From: Caulobacter sp.
GTDB lineage: Bacteria; Pseudomonadota; Alphaproteobacteria; Caulobacterales; Caulobacteraceae
NCBI GenBank assembly: GCA_030678995.1
Contig: JAUXTQ010000025.1
Location: 1-54,606, forward strand
Direction: 5' to 3'
DNA length: 54,606 bases
Shown one piece after another: positions 25,609-34,301 of this stretch. The position numbers were made by a program, and so were the translations under genes. A model generated the notes under the pieces. It did no database searches, was not told where the DNA came from, and worked only from the letters and a program-made list of their open reading frames with translations. Numbering within the stretch: position 1 is the stretch's first letter; every line of letters begins with the position of its first letter.

Positions 25609-28050
25609 TCAGGCCGCCTTGCTACGCTTGCGCAGAGTGGGCGTCGGCGCGGGCTTGGCCGTAACGGCGGCGATCAGCACCGCCGGCAGGGCGTTGGTCC
25701 AGGCGCCCAGGGTGTCGGCGGGGGCCGGGCGGCCGATGGCGTAGCCCTGCACCTCGGCGCAGTCCTCGCCGCGCAGGAACTGCAGCTGCTCGTCGGTCTC
25801 GACGCCCTCGGCCACGACCGGGATATCCAGGCTGCGGCCCAGGCCCAGCACCGCCTTGACGATCACCGTGGCGCGCGCGTCGCGGTGGATGTTCTCGACG
25901 AAGCTCTTGTCGACCTTGATCTTGTCGAACGGGAAGGACTGCAGGGTCGACAGCGACGAGAAGCCCGTGCCGAAGTCGTCCATGGCGATGCGCACACCCA
26001 GCGCCTTCAACCGGCGCAGGTTGTCCAGGGCGCGCTGGTAGTCCTTGAACAGGGCGCTCTCGGTGACTTCTAGCTCCAGTCGCAGGGGCGACAGGCCGGT
26101 CTCGATCAGAATCTCGTGCACCAGCTGGGCGAGGTTCGGCTGGTTCAGCTGCAGCGGCGACAGATTGACGGCGATGCTCAGCGGCTTGTCCCAGGCGGCG
26201 GCCTCGACGCATGACTTGCGCAGCACCCATTCGCCCAGGGGCAGGATCAGACCGGTCTCCTCGGCCAGCGGAATGAAGTCCAGCGGCGGGATCATGCCGC
26301 GCACCGCGTGGCGCCAACGCACCAGCGCCTCGAAGCCGAGGATCTCGCCGTCGCAGGCGCGGGCCTGCGGCTGGTAGTGGACCACCAGGTCCTCGTCGAG
26401 GATCGCCTGGCGCAGCTCGCGGGCGAGATTGCGCCGTTCACGGATGGTCTCGTCCATCTCGCGCTTGAAGAAGCGGTAGGCGCCCCGGCCGCTTTCCTTG
26501 GCGCGGTAGAGGGCCATGTCGGCGTTGGCCAGCAGGGCCTCGCCGGTGCGGCCGTCGTCCGGATAGAGCGATACGCCCAGGCTCGCGGCCATGGCCAGGT
26601 CCTGGCCTTCGTAGACCAGGCCTTCCTTGAGGGTCTCCAGCAGCTGGCCGGCCAGCTCGGCGGCGGCGCTCGGCTGATCCTCGTCGGTGATCTGCACGAC
26701 CACGAACTCGTCCCCGCCCAGCCGGGCGGCGAAGGAGGGCGAGGTCACGCTGGCCTGCAGCCGGCGGGCCGCCTCGATCAGCACCCAGTCCCCGGCCAGG
26801 TGGCCGTGCAGGTCGTTGGCTTCCTTGAAGTGGTCGAGGTCGACGCAGACCAGGGCCAGGTTCTCGCCGGAGGCCTCGACGCGGTCGAGGGCGGCGGCCA
26901 GACGCGCCTGGAGGGCGTTGCGGTTGGGCAGGCCGGTAAGGCCGTCGTGCTCGGCGAGGTAGCGGATTTTCTCCTCGGCCGAGCGGCGCTCGCGCAGGTC
27001 GCGGATGGCCAGCACGGTCAGGCCCTTGGTCTCGAAGCGGGCCCCATCGTCCATGACGCGGGCGAACACCTCGACGGGCACTGACGCTCCGCCGGAGACC
27101 GGGTGCATGTGGCCCTCGCGGCGCTCGGCGTCGGTGCGCACGCCCAGATCGTCGTCGAAGGTCAGCAGGGAATGGCCGAAGGGCTTGCCGAGCAGATCGT
27201 CCAGCTCGACGCCGGCCAGGTCGCAGAAGGCGGCGTTGGCGTCCTTGATGACCCCGTTCTGGACCACGACGATGCCTTCGTAGGCCGCGTTGGCCAGGGT
27301 GCGGATGCGCTCCAGCGCCGAGCGGGTGGCGGTCGATTCGATGAGCACCGCGCCCAGGCCGCCCAGGATGATCAGGCCGGTGATCGAGGCGACGGCCAGG
27401 GTCATGACCCCGCCTGAGAACAGCTGGTCGGGCACCGAAATGCTGGCGTCGGGGATGATAGTGATGGCGCCCATGCCCGTGAAGTGCAGGGCGCAGACCG
27501 CGACAGTCAGGGTGACGCCGGCGAGGACTTGCCGCGCCACGCCGCGGGCGTCCCCGGCGATAACCAGGGCCGCCGCCGCGCCGATCACACCCAGCACCAC
27601 CGAGGCGCCGATGACGGCCGCTTCCCAGACCACGACGCCCTGGGTCACGAAGGACGACATGCCGGTGTAGTGCATGGCCGCGATGCCCAGACCCAGCAGC
27701 AGGCCGCCGGCCAGCTTGTTGGCGATGTCGCGGTTGGCGGTGGCGGCGAAGAAGCCGGCGGCCATGAACAGCACCGCCACCATCAGCGACATCATCGTGC
27801 CGGTGGGCGAGTAGCCGGTCTTCAGGCCGGGCTCATAGGCCAGCATGGCCAGGAAGTGGGTGGCCCAGACGCCGGAGCCGGCGACCAGGGCGGTGAGCAG
27901 CAGCCAGGCTCCCCGGACCAGGCCTCTCGCGCCGTTCATCCGGGAATAGAGCCGGAAGGCTGTCAGCGACGCGCAGAGGCAGACCGCCCCGGCGACGAGC
28001 ACCATCTTGTAGTCGTGCTCGTTCACGAGACACGAAATGACCTTGTACAC
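25609..28050 (-). CDS. MHYT-PAS-GGDEF-EAL cyclic-di-GMP protein
   Basis: An 813-residue inner-membrane sensor that can make or break cyclic di-GMP. Residues 1-235 hold seven hydrophobic segments with MHYT-type motifs (WATHF, AAMHYTGM, CALHFTGM), proposed to bind metal and sense O2, CO or NO. A PAS domain follows (about 250-360). RLGGDEFVVV, near residue 445, is an intact GGDEF motif with no RxxD inhibition site just before it. The EAL domain keeps GFEALVRW, MDDFGTGFSSL, KVDKSFV and VVAEGVET, so phosphodiesterase activity is likely. Start: GTG at 28050, with GGAG upstream at good spacing. The tail is basic (TLRKRSKAA). Confidence 0.93.
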   Translation of the reverse strand: MYKVISCLVNEHDYKMVLVAGAVCLCASLTAFRLYSRMNGARGLVRGAWLLLTALVAGSGVWATHFLAMLAYEPGLKTGYSPTGTMMSLMVAVLFMAAGFFAATANRDIANKLAGGLLLGLGIAAMHYTGMSSFVTQGVVVWEAAVIGASVVLGVIGAAAALVIAGDARGVARQVLAGVTLTVAVCALHFTGMGAITIIPDASISVPDQLFSGGVMTLAVASITGLIILGGLGAVLIESTATRSALERIRTLANAAYEGIVVVQNGVIKDANAAFCDLAGVELDDLLGKPFGHSLLTFDDDLGVRTDAERREGHMHPVSGGASVPVEVFARVMDDGARFETKGLTVLAIRDLRERRSAEEKIRYLAEHDGLTGLPNRNALQARLAAALDRVEASGENLALVCVDLDHFKEANDLHGHLAGDWVLIEAARRLQASVTSPSFAARLGGDEFVVVQITDEDQPSAAAELAGQLLETLKEGLVYEGQDLAMAASLGVSLYPDDGRTGEALLANADMALYRAKESGRGAYRFFKREMDETIRERRNLARELRQAILDEDLVVHYQPQARACDGEILGFEALVRWRHAVRGMIPPLDFIPLAEETGLILPLGEWVLRKSCVEAAAWDKPLSIAVNLSPLQLNQPNLAQLVHEILIETGLSPLRLELEVTESALFKDYQRALDNLRRLKALGVRIAMDDFGTGFSSLSTLQSFPFDKIKVDKSFVENIHRDARATVIVKAVLGLGRSLDIPVVAEGVETDEQLQFLRGEDCAEVQGYAIGRPAPADTLGAWTNALPAVLIAAVTAKPAPTPTLRKRSKAA

Positions 28051-28103
28051 GCCCCACTCCCCGTTCTGAGGATCACATCAGGGGCAGTATCCGCATGAGG
28101 TGC

Positions 28104-28160
28104 AAAAAAAGCGTTTCAATCCGGGACGGGTGCGACGCCGTGCGTCAGCACCCGCCGGAT
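28104..28160 (-). terminator. Terminator of the MDR oxidoreductase gene
   Basis: A nested stem: ATCCGG (28119-28124) with CCGGAT (28155-28160), CGGGTGC with GCACCCG, and GACGC with GCGTC at the tip. On the minus strand it is followed 8 nt later by seven T (A-run at 28104-28110). It is immediately downstream of the oxidoreductase gene. Confidence 0.75.
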
Positions 28161-28170
28161 CGTTGCGCCG

Positions 28171-29313
28171 TCAGGCCTTCGCGGGGTTGATCAGGAACTT
28201 CTCGCCGGTGGCCTTGCGGTTGTAGGCGGCGATGACATCGGGATTGAGCGCCTCGCCCAGGGAAATTTCCCGGGTGTAGTGGCTGGCGAAGGTGGTCTTT
28301 AGTTCGGCGACCACCCGGTCACGCAGCTTCTGGCCCTCGACCGGGCCGATCTTCATCAGGAACGGGGTCAGTAGCCAGCCGCCCAGGCCCCACATCATCC
28401 CGAAGGCCCGGTTGAGTTCGGTCGGGCCGGTGTCGAGGCCGCCATAGATGTAGACCTGCTTGTTCTGGGTCGAGCCGTAGCGGCTGTAGACCTTGGCGGT
28501 CTTGTTGGCGGCGATCTCCATGCAGGTGAGGATCTGGCCGGCCAGCCTGCCGCCGCCGATGGCGTCGAAGGCCAGGTAGGCGCCGGTGTCGACGATCGCC
28601 GCCGTCAGGTCGTCCATGAAGGTCGGGGACGAGGAATTGACCACATGGGTCGCGCCGATGCCCCGCAGGATGGCCTCCTGCTCGGCGTTGCGCACGATGT
28701 TGACCAGGCCGATGCCGTCCTTGAGGCAGATCTTCTGCAGCATCTGGCCGAGGTTGGAGGCCGCCGCCGTGTGGATCAGGGCGGTGAAGCCCTCCCGGCG
28801 CATGGTCTCGGGGAAGCTGAGGGCGGTCAGCGGGTTGACGAAGCAGGAGGCGCCCTCGGCCGGCGTCGTTCCGTCGGGCAGCACCATGCAGCTGGCGACC
28901 GGCAGGGTGCGGTACTGGCCGTACATCGCCCCGCCCAGGCAGGCGACGGTCTTGCCCATCAGCGCCTGGGCTTCCGGCGAAGACCCCGCCGCCACGACGA
29001 CGCCGGCGCCCTCGTTGCCCACCGGCATGCTCTCGTCGGCCCGGGCGGCGAGCATGCGCATCAGGCGTTCGGGAATGTCGGCGGTGACCACCGGGCCGTT
29101 GGCGTTGTGCGAGACGCGGGCGGTGCTCATGTCGGCCGGGCCGATCAGCAGGCCGAGGTCCGAAGGATTGATCGGCGAGGCCTGCACCTGGACCACCACC
29201 TCGCCCTCGCCCGGCGCGGGCGTGTCGACCCGCTCCAGCGACAGCTCCAGCTTGCCGCCCGACGTCACCAGCGAGCGCAGCTGCAGGCCCGAGCCATGAT
29301 TTTCCGACGACAT
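28171..29313 (-). CDS. MDR superfamily zinc-type dehydrogenase / quinone reductase-like
   Basis: A 380-residue medium-chain dehydrogenase/reductase. The N-terminal GroES-like part (EGEVVVQVQASPINPSDLGLL) matches the quinone reductase/enoyl reductase branch, and the cofactor fold lies at about 185-330 (FTALIHTAAASNLGQMLQKI, FDAIGGGRLAGQIL). No zinc-binding cysteine cluster is apparent. Substrate unknown. The ATG at 29313 starts MSSENHGSG. Upstream (29314-29504) lie a solitary repeat arm and the terminator of tRNA-Gly. Confidence 0.85.
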   Translation of the reverse strand: MSSENHGSGLQLRSLVTSGGKLELSLERVDTPAPGEGEVVVQVQASPINPSDLGLLIGPADMSTARVSHNANGPVVTADIPERLMRMLAARADESMPVGNEGAGVVVAAGSSPEAQALMGKTVACLGGAMYGQYRTLPVASCMVLPDGTTPAEGASCFVNPLTALSFPETMRREGFTALIHTAAASNLGQMLQKICLKDGIGLVNIVRNAEQEAILRGIGATHVVNSSSPTFMDDLTAAIVDTGAYLAFDAIGGGRLAGQILTCMEIAANKTAKVYSRYGSTQNKQVYIYGGLDTGPTELNRAFGMMWGLGGWLLTPFLMKIGPVEGQKLRDRVVAELKTTFASHYTREISLGEALNPDVIAAYNRKATGEKFLINPAKA

Positions 29314-29412
29314 GATGTTTCGCTCCCGATTCCGACTGTTCCGGATTGGCCGACAATGGAGCGCATCGGGGGCGCGGGCGAAAGGGGACGTTGCTGAAAA
29401 AGACCCCTTCCT

Positions 29413-29433
29413 CCCTCCCCATGAAGGGGAGGG
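29413..29433. repeat. Solitary arm of a B-family palindromic element
   Basis: A 21-bp hairpin-forming sequence (CCCTCCCC, ATGA, AGGGGAGGG) identical to the right arm of element B5 at 54040-54060. No partner arm is nearby. It lies in the roughly 190-bp gap between the MDR gene start and tRNA-Gly. Confidence 0.8.
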
Positions 29434-29454
29434 AGAAGGAGAGGCGGGCTCAGA

Positions 29455-29482
29455 AACGCAAAACGGCCCCCTGGGGGGCCGT
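29455..29482 (-). terminator. tRNA-Gly terminator
   Basis: On the minus strand ACGGCCCC-CCAG-GGGGCCGT forms an 8-bp stem followed by TTTTGCGTTT. It starts about 22 nt after the tRNA 3' end, a typical intrinsic terminator for a single-tRNA transcript. Confidence 0.8.
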
Positions 29483-29504
29483 CCTGGTCAGGTCCGCGAT
29501 TTAA

Positions 29505-29579
29505 TGGAGCGGGCGAAGAGATTCGAACTCTCGACCCCAACCTTGGCAAGGTTGTGCTCTACCACTGAGCTACGCCCGC
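29505..29579 (-). tRNA. tRNA-Gly, anticodon GCC
   Basis: A 75-nt cloverleaf with encoded CCA. The acceptor GCGGGCG (5') pairs with CGCCCGC, the D-arm is GCTCAGTGGTAGAGC, the anticodon arm CAACC-TTGCCAA-GGTTG gives anticodon GCC, and the T-arm has GTTCGAATC. The discriminator is U. It is transcribed from its own promoter and ended by a hairpin with a T-run. Confidence 0.97.
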
Positions 29580-29585
29580 GCTCCA

Positions 29586-29603
29586 GGGACGCTGACGCGT
29601 CCC
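29586..29603 (-). other. Hairpin in the tRNA-Gly 5' leader
   Basis: GGGACGC-N4-GCGTCCC is a perfect 7-bp stem ending 7 nt before the mature tRNA 5' end. It could affect RNase P processing or be incidental. Confidence 0.4.
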
Positions 29604-29619
29604 GAAAATCGAGAGGCGG

Positions 29620-29648
29620 CTTATGGCAGAGGGTCCAGACCTTTGCAA
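29620..29648 (-). promoter_or_regulatory. tRNA-Gly promoter
   Basis: On the minus strand TTGCAA (29643-29648), 17 nt, CATAAG (29620-29625) forms a good housekeeping-type promoter. It lies downstream of the preceding gene's stop (29668) and predicts a start about 34 nt before the mature tRNA. Confidence 0.6.
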
Positions 29649-29667
29649 GCGCCTGTCGGGGCCGCTT

Positions 29668-30411
29668 TCAGACTCCCAGCCGGGGCGACTTGAGGCGGCG
29701 CTTGTTGACGTGGTCCTTGGGCGCGGCGCCGGTCTGTTCGGGCAGCTCGCCCTTGAAGTAGTAGCGCTGCCAGGCGTCGCGGACGGCCTCCGGGTCCTGC
29801 TTCATCAGCCGCCTGTTGAACTCCTCCCGCTGGCGGTACCAGGCGTCGTACTGCAGGCGCAGGTCGTCGTTGGAGGCCAGCGAGCGGGTCACCGGCTGGA
29901 CCTGGGCCAGGGCCTTGTCCTGCAGCAGGGTGATGAAACAGAAGGGTTCGCCCTTCTCGAACCGCACCCGGCCCGGCCGGGTGAAGATCCAGTTCATGGT
30001 GAAGGGGAAGGGCAGCCAGTCGGTCTCGACCAGGCCCGCCAGCGGCTGAACGCCGTCCTTGACGTGATTGGGCGGCCCGCCGACCCACATCGACCAGCCG
30101 GGCGGGGTGCGGAACAGGTAGCCGGGGTGGAAGGTGAAGATGCCGCGCGAGAAGTGGCTCTTGACGAAGTCATGGAAGTCCGGATGGCCGTGGTCCGGGG
30201 TGAAGGTGATGCAGTCCTGGTGCGCCCCGCCGTTCCACTCGGCGGTGAAGCCGACCGGACAGAGGATTTCCCACCCCGAGGTATTGGCCATCGACAGCGG
30301 CAGGCAGCGATAGGGGTGGCGTTCGGCGAACGCGTCCATCCAGGCCCGCTGCGGCCGGCCCGGCACGATGTCCGGCGGGCGCTGGCTGGTCGGGTAGCAC
30401 TCCAGAAGCAT
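29668..30411 (-). CDS. DUF6065-like hypothetical protein
   Basis: About 247 residues, no signal peptide, soluble. Notable stretches are [35 protein letters not shown] and [18 protein letters not shown]. To my memory these fit the DUF6065 family, whose function is unknown. The C-terminal tail ([18 protein letters not shown]) is basic. The ATG at 30411 is preferred because GAGAGGGG precedes it; an in-frame TTG five codons upstream overlaps that ribosome site. It is divergent from the YbaK-type gene at 30498. Confidence 0.7.
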   Translation of the reverse strand: MLLECYPTSQRPPDIVPGRPQRAWMDAFAERHPYRCLPLSMANTSGWEILCPVGFTAEWNGGAHQDCITFTPDHGHPDFHDFVKSHFSRGIFTFHPGYLFRTPPGWSMWVGGPPNHVKDGVQPLAGLVETDWLPFPFTMNWIFTRPGRVRFEKGEPFCFITLLQDKALAQVQPVTRSLASNDDLRLQYDAWYRQREEFNRRLMKQDPEAVRDAWQRYYFKGELPEQTGAAPKDHVNKRRLKSPRLGV

Positions 30412-30497
30412 GGCGGCCCCTCTCAATGGTCCTTCCCCAGACGTCTCGCGCGACGGAGGCGGTTCCGCAAGAGCCGCCCTTTGGTTATGCGGGAGGC

Positions 30498-31004
30498 ATG
30501 AAGACCAGAACCGACCTTATCGCCTTCCTCGACGCCCAGGGCATCGCCCACGCCACCCTCGACCATCCGGCCGTGTTCCGGGTCGGCGAGGGGGACGAGA
30601 TCAAGGCCGCCCTGCCCGGCGGCCACACCAAGAACCTGTTCCTCAAGGACGCGAAGGGCCAGCTGTGGCTGATCTCGGCCCTCGGCGAGACGGCGATCGA
30701 CCTGAAGACCCTGCACCATGTCATCGGCTCGGCCCGGTTGTCGTTCGGCAACGCCGCGCTGATGGAGGAGACGCTGGGCGTCAGCCCGGGCTCGGTGACC
30801 GCCTTCGGCCTGATCAACGACACGAGCCGCCGCGTGCGGTTTGTGCTCGACGCGGCGCTGGCGAAGGCGGACCCGGTGAACTTCCACCCCCTGACCAACA
30901 CCGCGACCACCGCCGTGTCGCAGACGGACTTCCGCCGCTTTCTGGCGGCTCTGGGGGTTGAGCCGGTCATTGTCGACTTCGCGGGCATGCGGGTGATGGA
31001 CTAG
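30498..31004 (+). CDS. YbaK/ProX-type prolyl-tRNA editing protein
   Basis: A 168-residue free-standing editing domain that hydrolyses mischarged aminoacyl-tRNA, typically Ala-tRNA(Pro) in the ProX/PrdX branch. [20 protein letters not shown] contains the invariant Lys of the family. [23 protein letters not shown] and [13 protein letters not shown] are the other conserved blocks. A GGGAGG lies only 1 nt before the ATG at 30498, too close for a normal ribosome site, so translation may be leaderless or the start may differ slightly. A palindromic element begins 18 bp after the stop. Confidence 0.88.
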   Translation: MKTRTDLIAFLDAQGIAHATLDHPAVFRVGEGDEIKAALPGGHTKNLFLKDAKGQLWLISALGETAIDLKTLHHVIGSARLSFGNAALMEETLGVSPGSVTAFGLINDTSRRVRFVLDAALAKADPVNFHPLTNTATTAVSQTDFRRFLAALGVEPVIVDFAGMRVMD

Positions 31005-31021
31005 AGGCGACCGCCTCCCCT

Positions 31022-31133
31022 CCAATGTCATCCCGGCCGAAGAGCCGGGACCCAGATTCGGCCTCATGCGCTGTGGGTAAGAATTGATCTGGGTCCCGGA
31101 TCGGCCCTTCGGGTCCGTCCGGGACGACAATGG
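31022..31133. repeat. Palindromic element C upstream of the thioredoxin gene
   Basis: Inverted ends CCAATGTC (31022) and GACAATGG (ending at 31133) enclose CCGGGACCCAGAT (31045-31057), which pairs exactly with ATCTGGGTCCCGG (31087-31099). The right arm has an extra CGGCCCTTCGGGTCCG hairpin. It contains GATTC (GANTC) near 31055. It differs in sequence from the B family and lies between the YbaK-type and thioredoxin genes. Confidence 0.8.
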
Positions 31134-31234
31134 AAGTTGAGTTCCAAGAGCCGATTGAACCGGCGCTCCGGTGCGACCATCTTGGGCGCGACACGTTTGA
31201 ACGCGGGCGAGACCCGCATACGGGACCTGAAGAG

Positions 31235-32143
31235 ATGACCCTGATCGGAGAGGGCCTGGCCCCCAAGGCCCCGGGAAACCCGGGCGACCACATCAAGGAC
31301 GGCTCCGACGCCGGGTTCATGGCCGACGTCATCGAGATGTCGAAGACCACCCCGGTGATCGTCGACTTCTGGGCGACCTGGTGCGGCCCCTGCCGCCAGC
31401 TGACCCCGGCCCTGGAAAAGGCCGTCGGCGCGATGAACGGGGCGGTGAAGCTGGTCAAGATCGACGTCGACAAGAACCCCGCCTACGCCGGCCAGCTTCA
31501 GGTCAAGTCGATCCCGACGGTCTATGCCTTCGTGAACGGCCAGCCGGTCGACGGCTTCATGGGCGCCCAGCCCGAGAGCGAGATCAGGCGCTTCGTCGAA
31601 AAGCTGGTCGGCCCGCCGCCGGTCTCCGAGGTGGACGAGGTCCTCGCCCAGGCCCGGGAGTCGCTGGAGCTGGGCGACATGGGCGGCGCGGCCCAGGGCT
31701 TCGCCACCGTCCTGCGGATGGATGGCGCCAACTTGCCGGCCATTGGCGGCCTGGCCCGCTGCTACATCGCCGGCGGCGACTATGAGCGCGCCGCCGAGGT
31801 GGTCGCCCTGGCCCCCGAGGGCGCGAAGGATCCTGACCTGGACGCCGCCCGGGCGGCGCTGGTCCTCGCCGACGGCGCGGCGGCCGAGTCCGCGCCGTTC
31901 GAACGGGCGCTGGCGGCCAACCCCGACGACCACCAGGCGCGCTTCGATCTCGCCGGCGCCCTGGCCGGCCAGGGGCGGCTGGAGGAAGCCGCCGACCATC
32001 TGCTGACGATCATCGCCAACGACCAGACCTGGAACGACCAGGCGGCCCGCAAGCAGCTGCTGGTGGTGTTCGAGGCAGCCGGCTTTAATTCCGAGGTCGC
32101 CAAACAGGGCCGGCGGCGGCTGTCGGCGATCCTGTTCAGCTAG
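31235..32143 (+). CDS. Thioredoxin-TPR protein (CnoX/YbbN-like)
   Basis: A 302-residue two-part protein. Residues 30-125 are a thioredoxin fold with WCGPC at 49-53, so redox activity is likely, unlike the SxxC site of E. coli YbbN. The rest is helical TPR-like repeats (for example ARESLELGDMGGAAQGFATVL). Family members (CnoX) hold client proteins and hand them to chaperonins. The ATG at 31235 matches the family N-terminus; the open frame upstream comes from the repeat element. A Lon-N protein gene follows 9 bp later and a Trm112 gene after that, a likely operon. Confidence 0.9.
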   Translation: MTLIGEGLAPKAPGNPGDHIKDGSDAGFMADVIEMSKTTPVIVDFWATWCGPCRQLTPALEKAVGAMNGAVKLVKIDVDKNPAYAGQLQVKSIPTVYAFVNGQPVDGFMGAQPESEIRRFVEKLVGPPPVSEVDEVLAQARESLELGDMGGAAQGFATVLRMDGANLPAIGGLARCYIAGGDYERAAEVVALAPEGAKDPDLDAARAALVLADGAAAESAPFERALAANPDDHQARFDLAGALAGQGRLEEAADHLLTIIANDQTWNDQAARKQLLVVFEAAGFNSEVAKQGRRRLSAILFS

Positions 32144-32152
32144 GAGGGGGAA

Positions 32153-32806
32153 ATGGCCACGGGATACCGCAAGGCCGTCGATCTGCCCCAGGCCATTCCG
32201 GTGTTTCCGCTGGACGGGGCGACCCTGCTGCCCGGCGGGAGCCTGCCGCTGAACATCTTCGAGCCGCGCTATCTCAACATGGTCGATGACGTGATGGCCG
32301 GCGACCGGCTGATCGGCATGGTCCAGACCCGCGGCGGCGATCCGCAGAAGCCGGGGCTGGCGGCGATCGGCTGCGCCGGCAAGATCACCGCCTTCGCCGA
32401 GACGCCGGACGGACGCTACATGATCACCCTGACCGGGGTGTCGCGCTTCGAGGTCGGCGACGAGTTGCCCGTGCGCACGCCCTACCGACAGGTGCGGGCC
32501 CGGTTCGCGCCGTTCGAGGATGACCTGCGCCAGGGCGGCAAGCCGCCGGTGATCGACCGGCCGCGATTCCTCAAGGCCCTGGCCCGCTATCTCGACCAGC
32601 GAGGGCTGGGTGTGGACTGGGACACCGCCAAACAGGCGCCGGTCGACGCCCTGGTCAACAGCCTGGCCATGGGCCTGCCCTTCGATCCGGCGGAGAAGCA
32701 GGCGCTGCTGGAGGCGGTGACCATCGCCGACCGGGCGCAGGCTCTGATCGCGCTGCTGGAAATCGACTCCGCCGGCGGCGATGACGAACCCCGTTCCTTG
32801 CAGTAG
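32153..32806 (+). CDS. Lon N-terminal (substrate-binding) domain protein
   Basis: A 217-residue protein consisting only of the Lon protease N-terminal domain: [26 protein letters not shown], the family's first block, and [12 protein letters not shown] further on. There is no AAA or protease domain. Such stand-alone proteins are common in alphaproteobacteria next to thioredoxin-TPR genes, and their role, probably in protein quality control, is inferred. Start ATG at 32153 with GGAGGGGG upstream, 9 bp after the thioredoxin gene. The Trm112 gene begins 13 bp after the stop. Confidence 0.88.
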   Translation: MATGYRKAVDLPQAIPVFPLDGATLLPGGSLPLNIFEPRYLNMVDDVMAGDRLIGMVQTRGGDPQKPGLAAIGCAGKITAFAETPDGRYMITLTGVSRFEVGDELPVRTPYRQVRARFAPFEDDLRQGGKPPVIDRPRFLKALARYLDQRGLGVDWDTAKQAPVDALVNSLAMGLPFDPAEKQALLEAVTIADRAQALIALLEIDSAGGDDEPRSLQ

Positions 32807-32819
32807 AAGCCTGAGGGCC

Positions 32820-33020
32820 ATGACCCAACCCGCCGCCCCCTTCATCGCCGACGTCGACCCACGCCTGCTGGAAATCCTCGTCTGTCCGGTGACGGGCGCG
32901 CCGCTGACCTATGACCGGGAAAAGGGCGAACTGGTCAGCAAGGCGGCCAAGCTGGCCTATCCCATCCGCGACGGCGTGCCGATCATGCTGCCGGAAGAGG
33001 CGCGAGAACTGGAGTCCTGA
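32820..33020 (+). CDS. Trm112 family protein
   Basis: A 66-residue protein with [17 protein letters not shown] and [20 protein letters not shown], the bacterial Trm112-like pattern. Eukaryotic Trm112 activates several methyltransferases, but bacterial relatives have no settled role. Only one of the usual zinc cysteines is visible, as in most bacterial members. The ATG at 32820 has GAGGG upstream. It is the last gene of the apparent thioredoxin / Lon-N operon and convergent with the UbiH-type gene. Confidence 0.85.
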   Translation: MTQPAAPFIADVDPRLLEILVCPVTGAPLTYDREKGELVSKAAKLAYPIRDGVPIMLPEEARELES

Positions 33021-33048
33021 GCCCTCTCCCGGAGGGAGAAGGAGAGCT

Positions 33049-34299
33049 TCAGAGCGCCTCGCCCTTCAGCAACCGCGGCAGATCCCCCACCGCGCCGCCG
33101 GCCTCGTGCATGAAGAAGCGCCGTGCGGGGCCGATGCGGTTGACCGCCGTCATGCCCAGGCCCCGGACCAGCCGGATCAGCGGATTGTCGTTCGAGAACA
33201 GCCAGACAAAGGCGTCCATGCCGGCGGCCAGGGTGTTGGTGTCGAACCGCCGCCAGCCGGCATAGCGCTCCAGCACCGCCTCCGAGCCGATGTCCTCACC
33301 CAGGCGCGAGGCCTCGACGATCACCTCCGCCAGGGCGGCGGCGCCCTTGAGACCCAGATTGAGGCCCTGGCCGGCGATCGGGTGCACGCCGTGGGCGGCG
33401 TCGCCCAGCAGGGCGATGCGCGGCGCGCAGAGTTTCTCGGCGATGGCGATCGACAGGGGATAGGTGAACACCGGCCCGACCACCGTGATCGCGCCGAGGA
33501 AATCGCCGAACCGGCGATGGAGATGGGCGTTGAAGGCCTCCGGGCTGGCCGCCTTGAGCGCCTCGGCCCGGTCGCGCTTCTCGGTCCAGACCAGGCTGGC
33601 GCGATCCTCGGTCAGGGGCAGGATGGCGAAGGGTCCGCCGGGCATGAAGTATTCGTGGGCCACGCCGCCATGGCCGCGCTCCAGCTTGACGGTGCAGACC
33701 ACGCCGGTCTGGGGGTAGTCCCAGCCGACCGCCTCGATGCCGGCGGCCTTGCGCACGATCGAGCCGCGCCCCTCGGCGCCGACCACGAGGGGCGCCTTGA
33801 GGACCCGGCCGGAGGCCAGCGTGACCTCGACCCAGCCTGGCCGGGCGTCCACCGACGCCACACGCTGGGGCGCCAGCACGGTGATTCCCGCCCGGGTAAC
33901 GCCCTCGGCCAGGGCGGCGCGGGTGCGGCGGTTTTCCAGCATGTAGCCGAGCGGCTCGCCCGCCACCCGGTCGGCGATCTCCGCGGCGTCGAAATGCAGG
34001 AAGAAGGGCGTCTGGCCGGGCGTCGCGGCGCCAGGGCTGCGGCCGTCGGTGACGAGGATCTGGTCCATCCGCTGGGCATGCGGCTCCAGCAGCGGAGCCA
34101 GCCCGAGCGTCCGCCACTGGCGGAAGCAGGAAAAGGCGATGGCGCAGGACCGGCCGTCGAAATTCGGTTCGAGCTGGGTGTCGAATGGCATCGGATCGAC
34201 CAGCAGGGGTTCGATGCCGCCGCTCTTGAGGGCCAGGGCCAGGGTGGCGCCGGCCATGCCGGCCCCGGCGATGATCACATCGGCGTCGAACGTGGTCAT
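33049..34299 (-). CDS. UbiH/UbiF-type FAD-dependent hydroxylase
   Basis: A 416-residue flavoprotein monooxygenase of the ubiquinone biosynthesis type. ADVIIAGAGMAGATLALAL binds the ADP part of FAD. LVVGAEGRGSIVRKAAGI is the DG-type motif. LLGDAAHGVHPIAGQGLNLGL is the GD motif with the UbiH-family extension. Which ring position it hydroxylates (UbiH, UbiF or UbiL) cannot be decided by eye. It starts 2 bp after a proline-rich membrane protein gene, indicating one transcript. Confidence 0.88.
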   Translation of the reverse strand: MTTFDADVIIAGAGMAGATLALALKSGGIEPLLVDPMPFDTQLEPNFDGRSCAIAFSCFRQWRTLGLAPLLEPHAQRMDQILVTDGRSPGAATPGQTPFFLHFDAAEIADRVAGEPLGYMLENRRTRAALAEGVTRAGITVLAPQRVASVDARPGWVEVTLASGRVLKAPLVVGAEGRGSIVRKAAGIEAVGWDYPQTGVVCTVKLERGHGGVAHEYFMPGGPFAILPLTEDRASLVWTEKRDRAEALKAASPEAFNAHLHRRFGDFLGAITVVGPVFTYPLSIAIAEKLCAPRIALLGDAAHGVHPIAGQGLNLGLKGAAALAEVIVEASRLGEDIGSEAVLERYAGWRRFDTNTLAAGMDAFVWLFSNDNPLIRLVRGLGMTAVNRIGPARRFFMHEAGGAVGDLPRLLKGEAL

Positions 34300-34301
34300 G
34301 G

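Noticed and set aside
24361..25610. A toxin-antitoxin or restriction-modification reading of the HerA-like and RhuM-like pair
   Set aside because: The genes are convergent, differ sharply in composition and no nuclease, methylase or small partner gene is present.
33019..33050. Another copy of a B-family arm (CCCTCTCCCGGAGGGAGAAGG)
   Set aside because: Only a short imperfect hairpin between convergent genes; too weak to assign to the family, could be a simple terminator.
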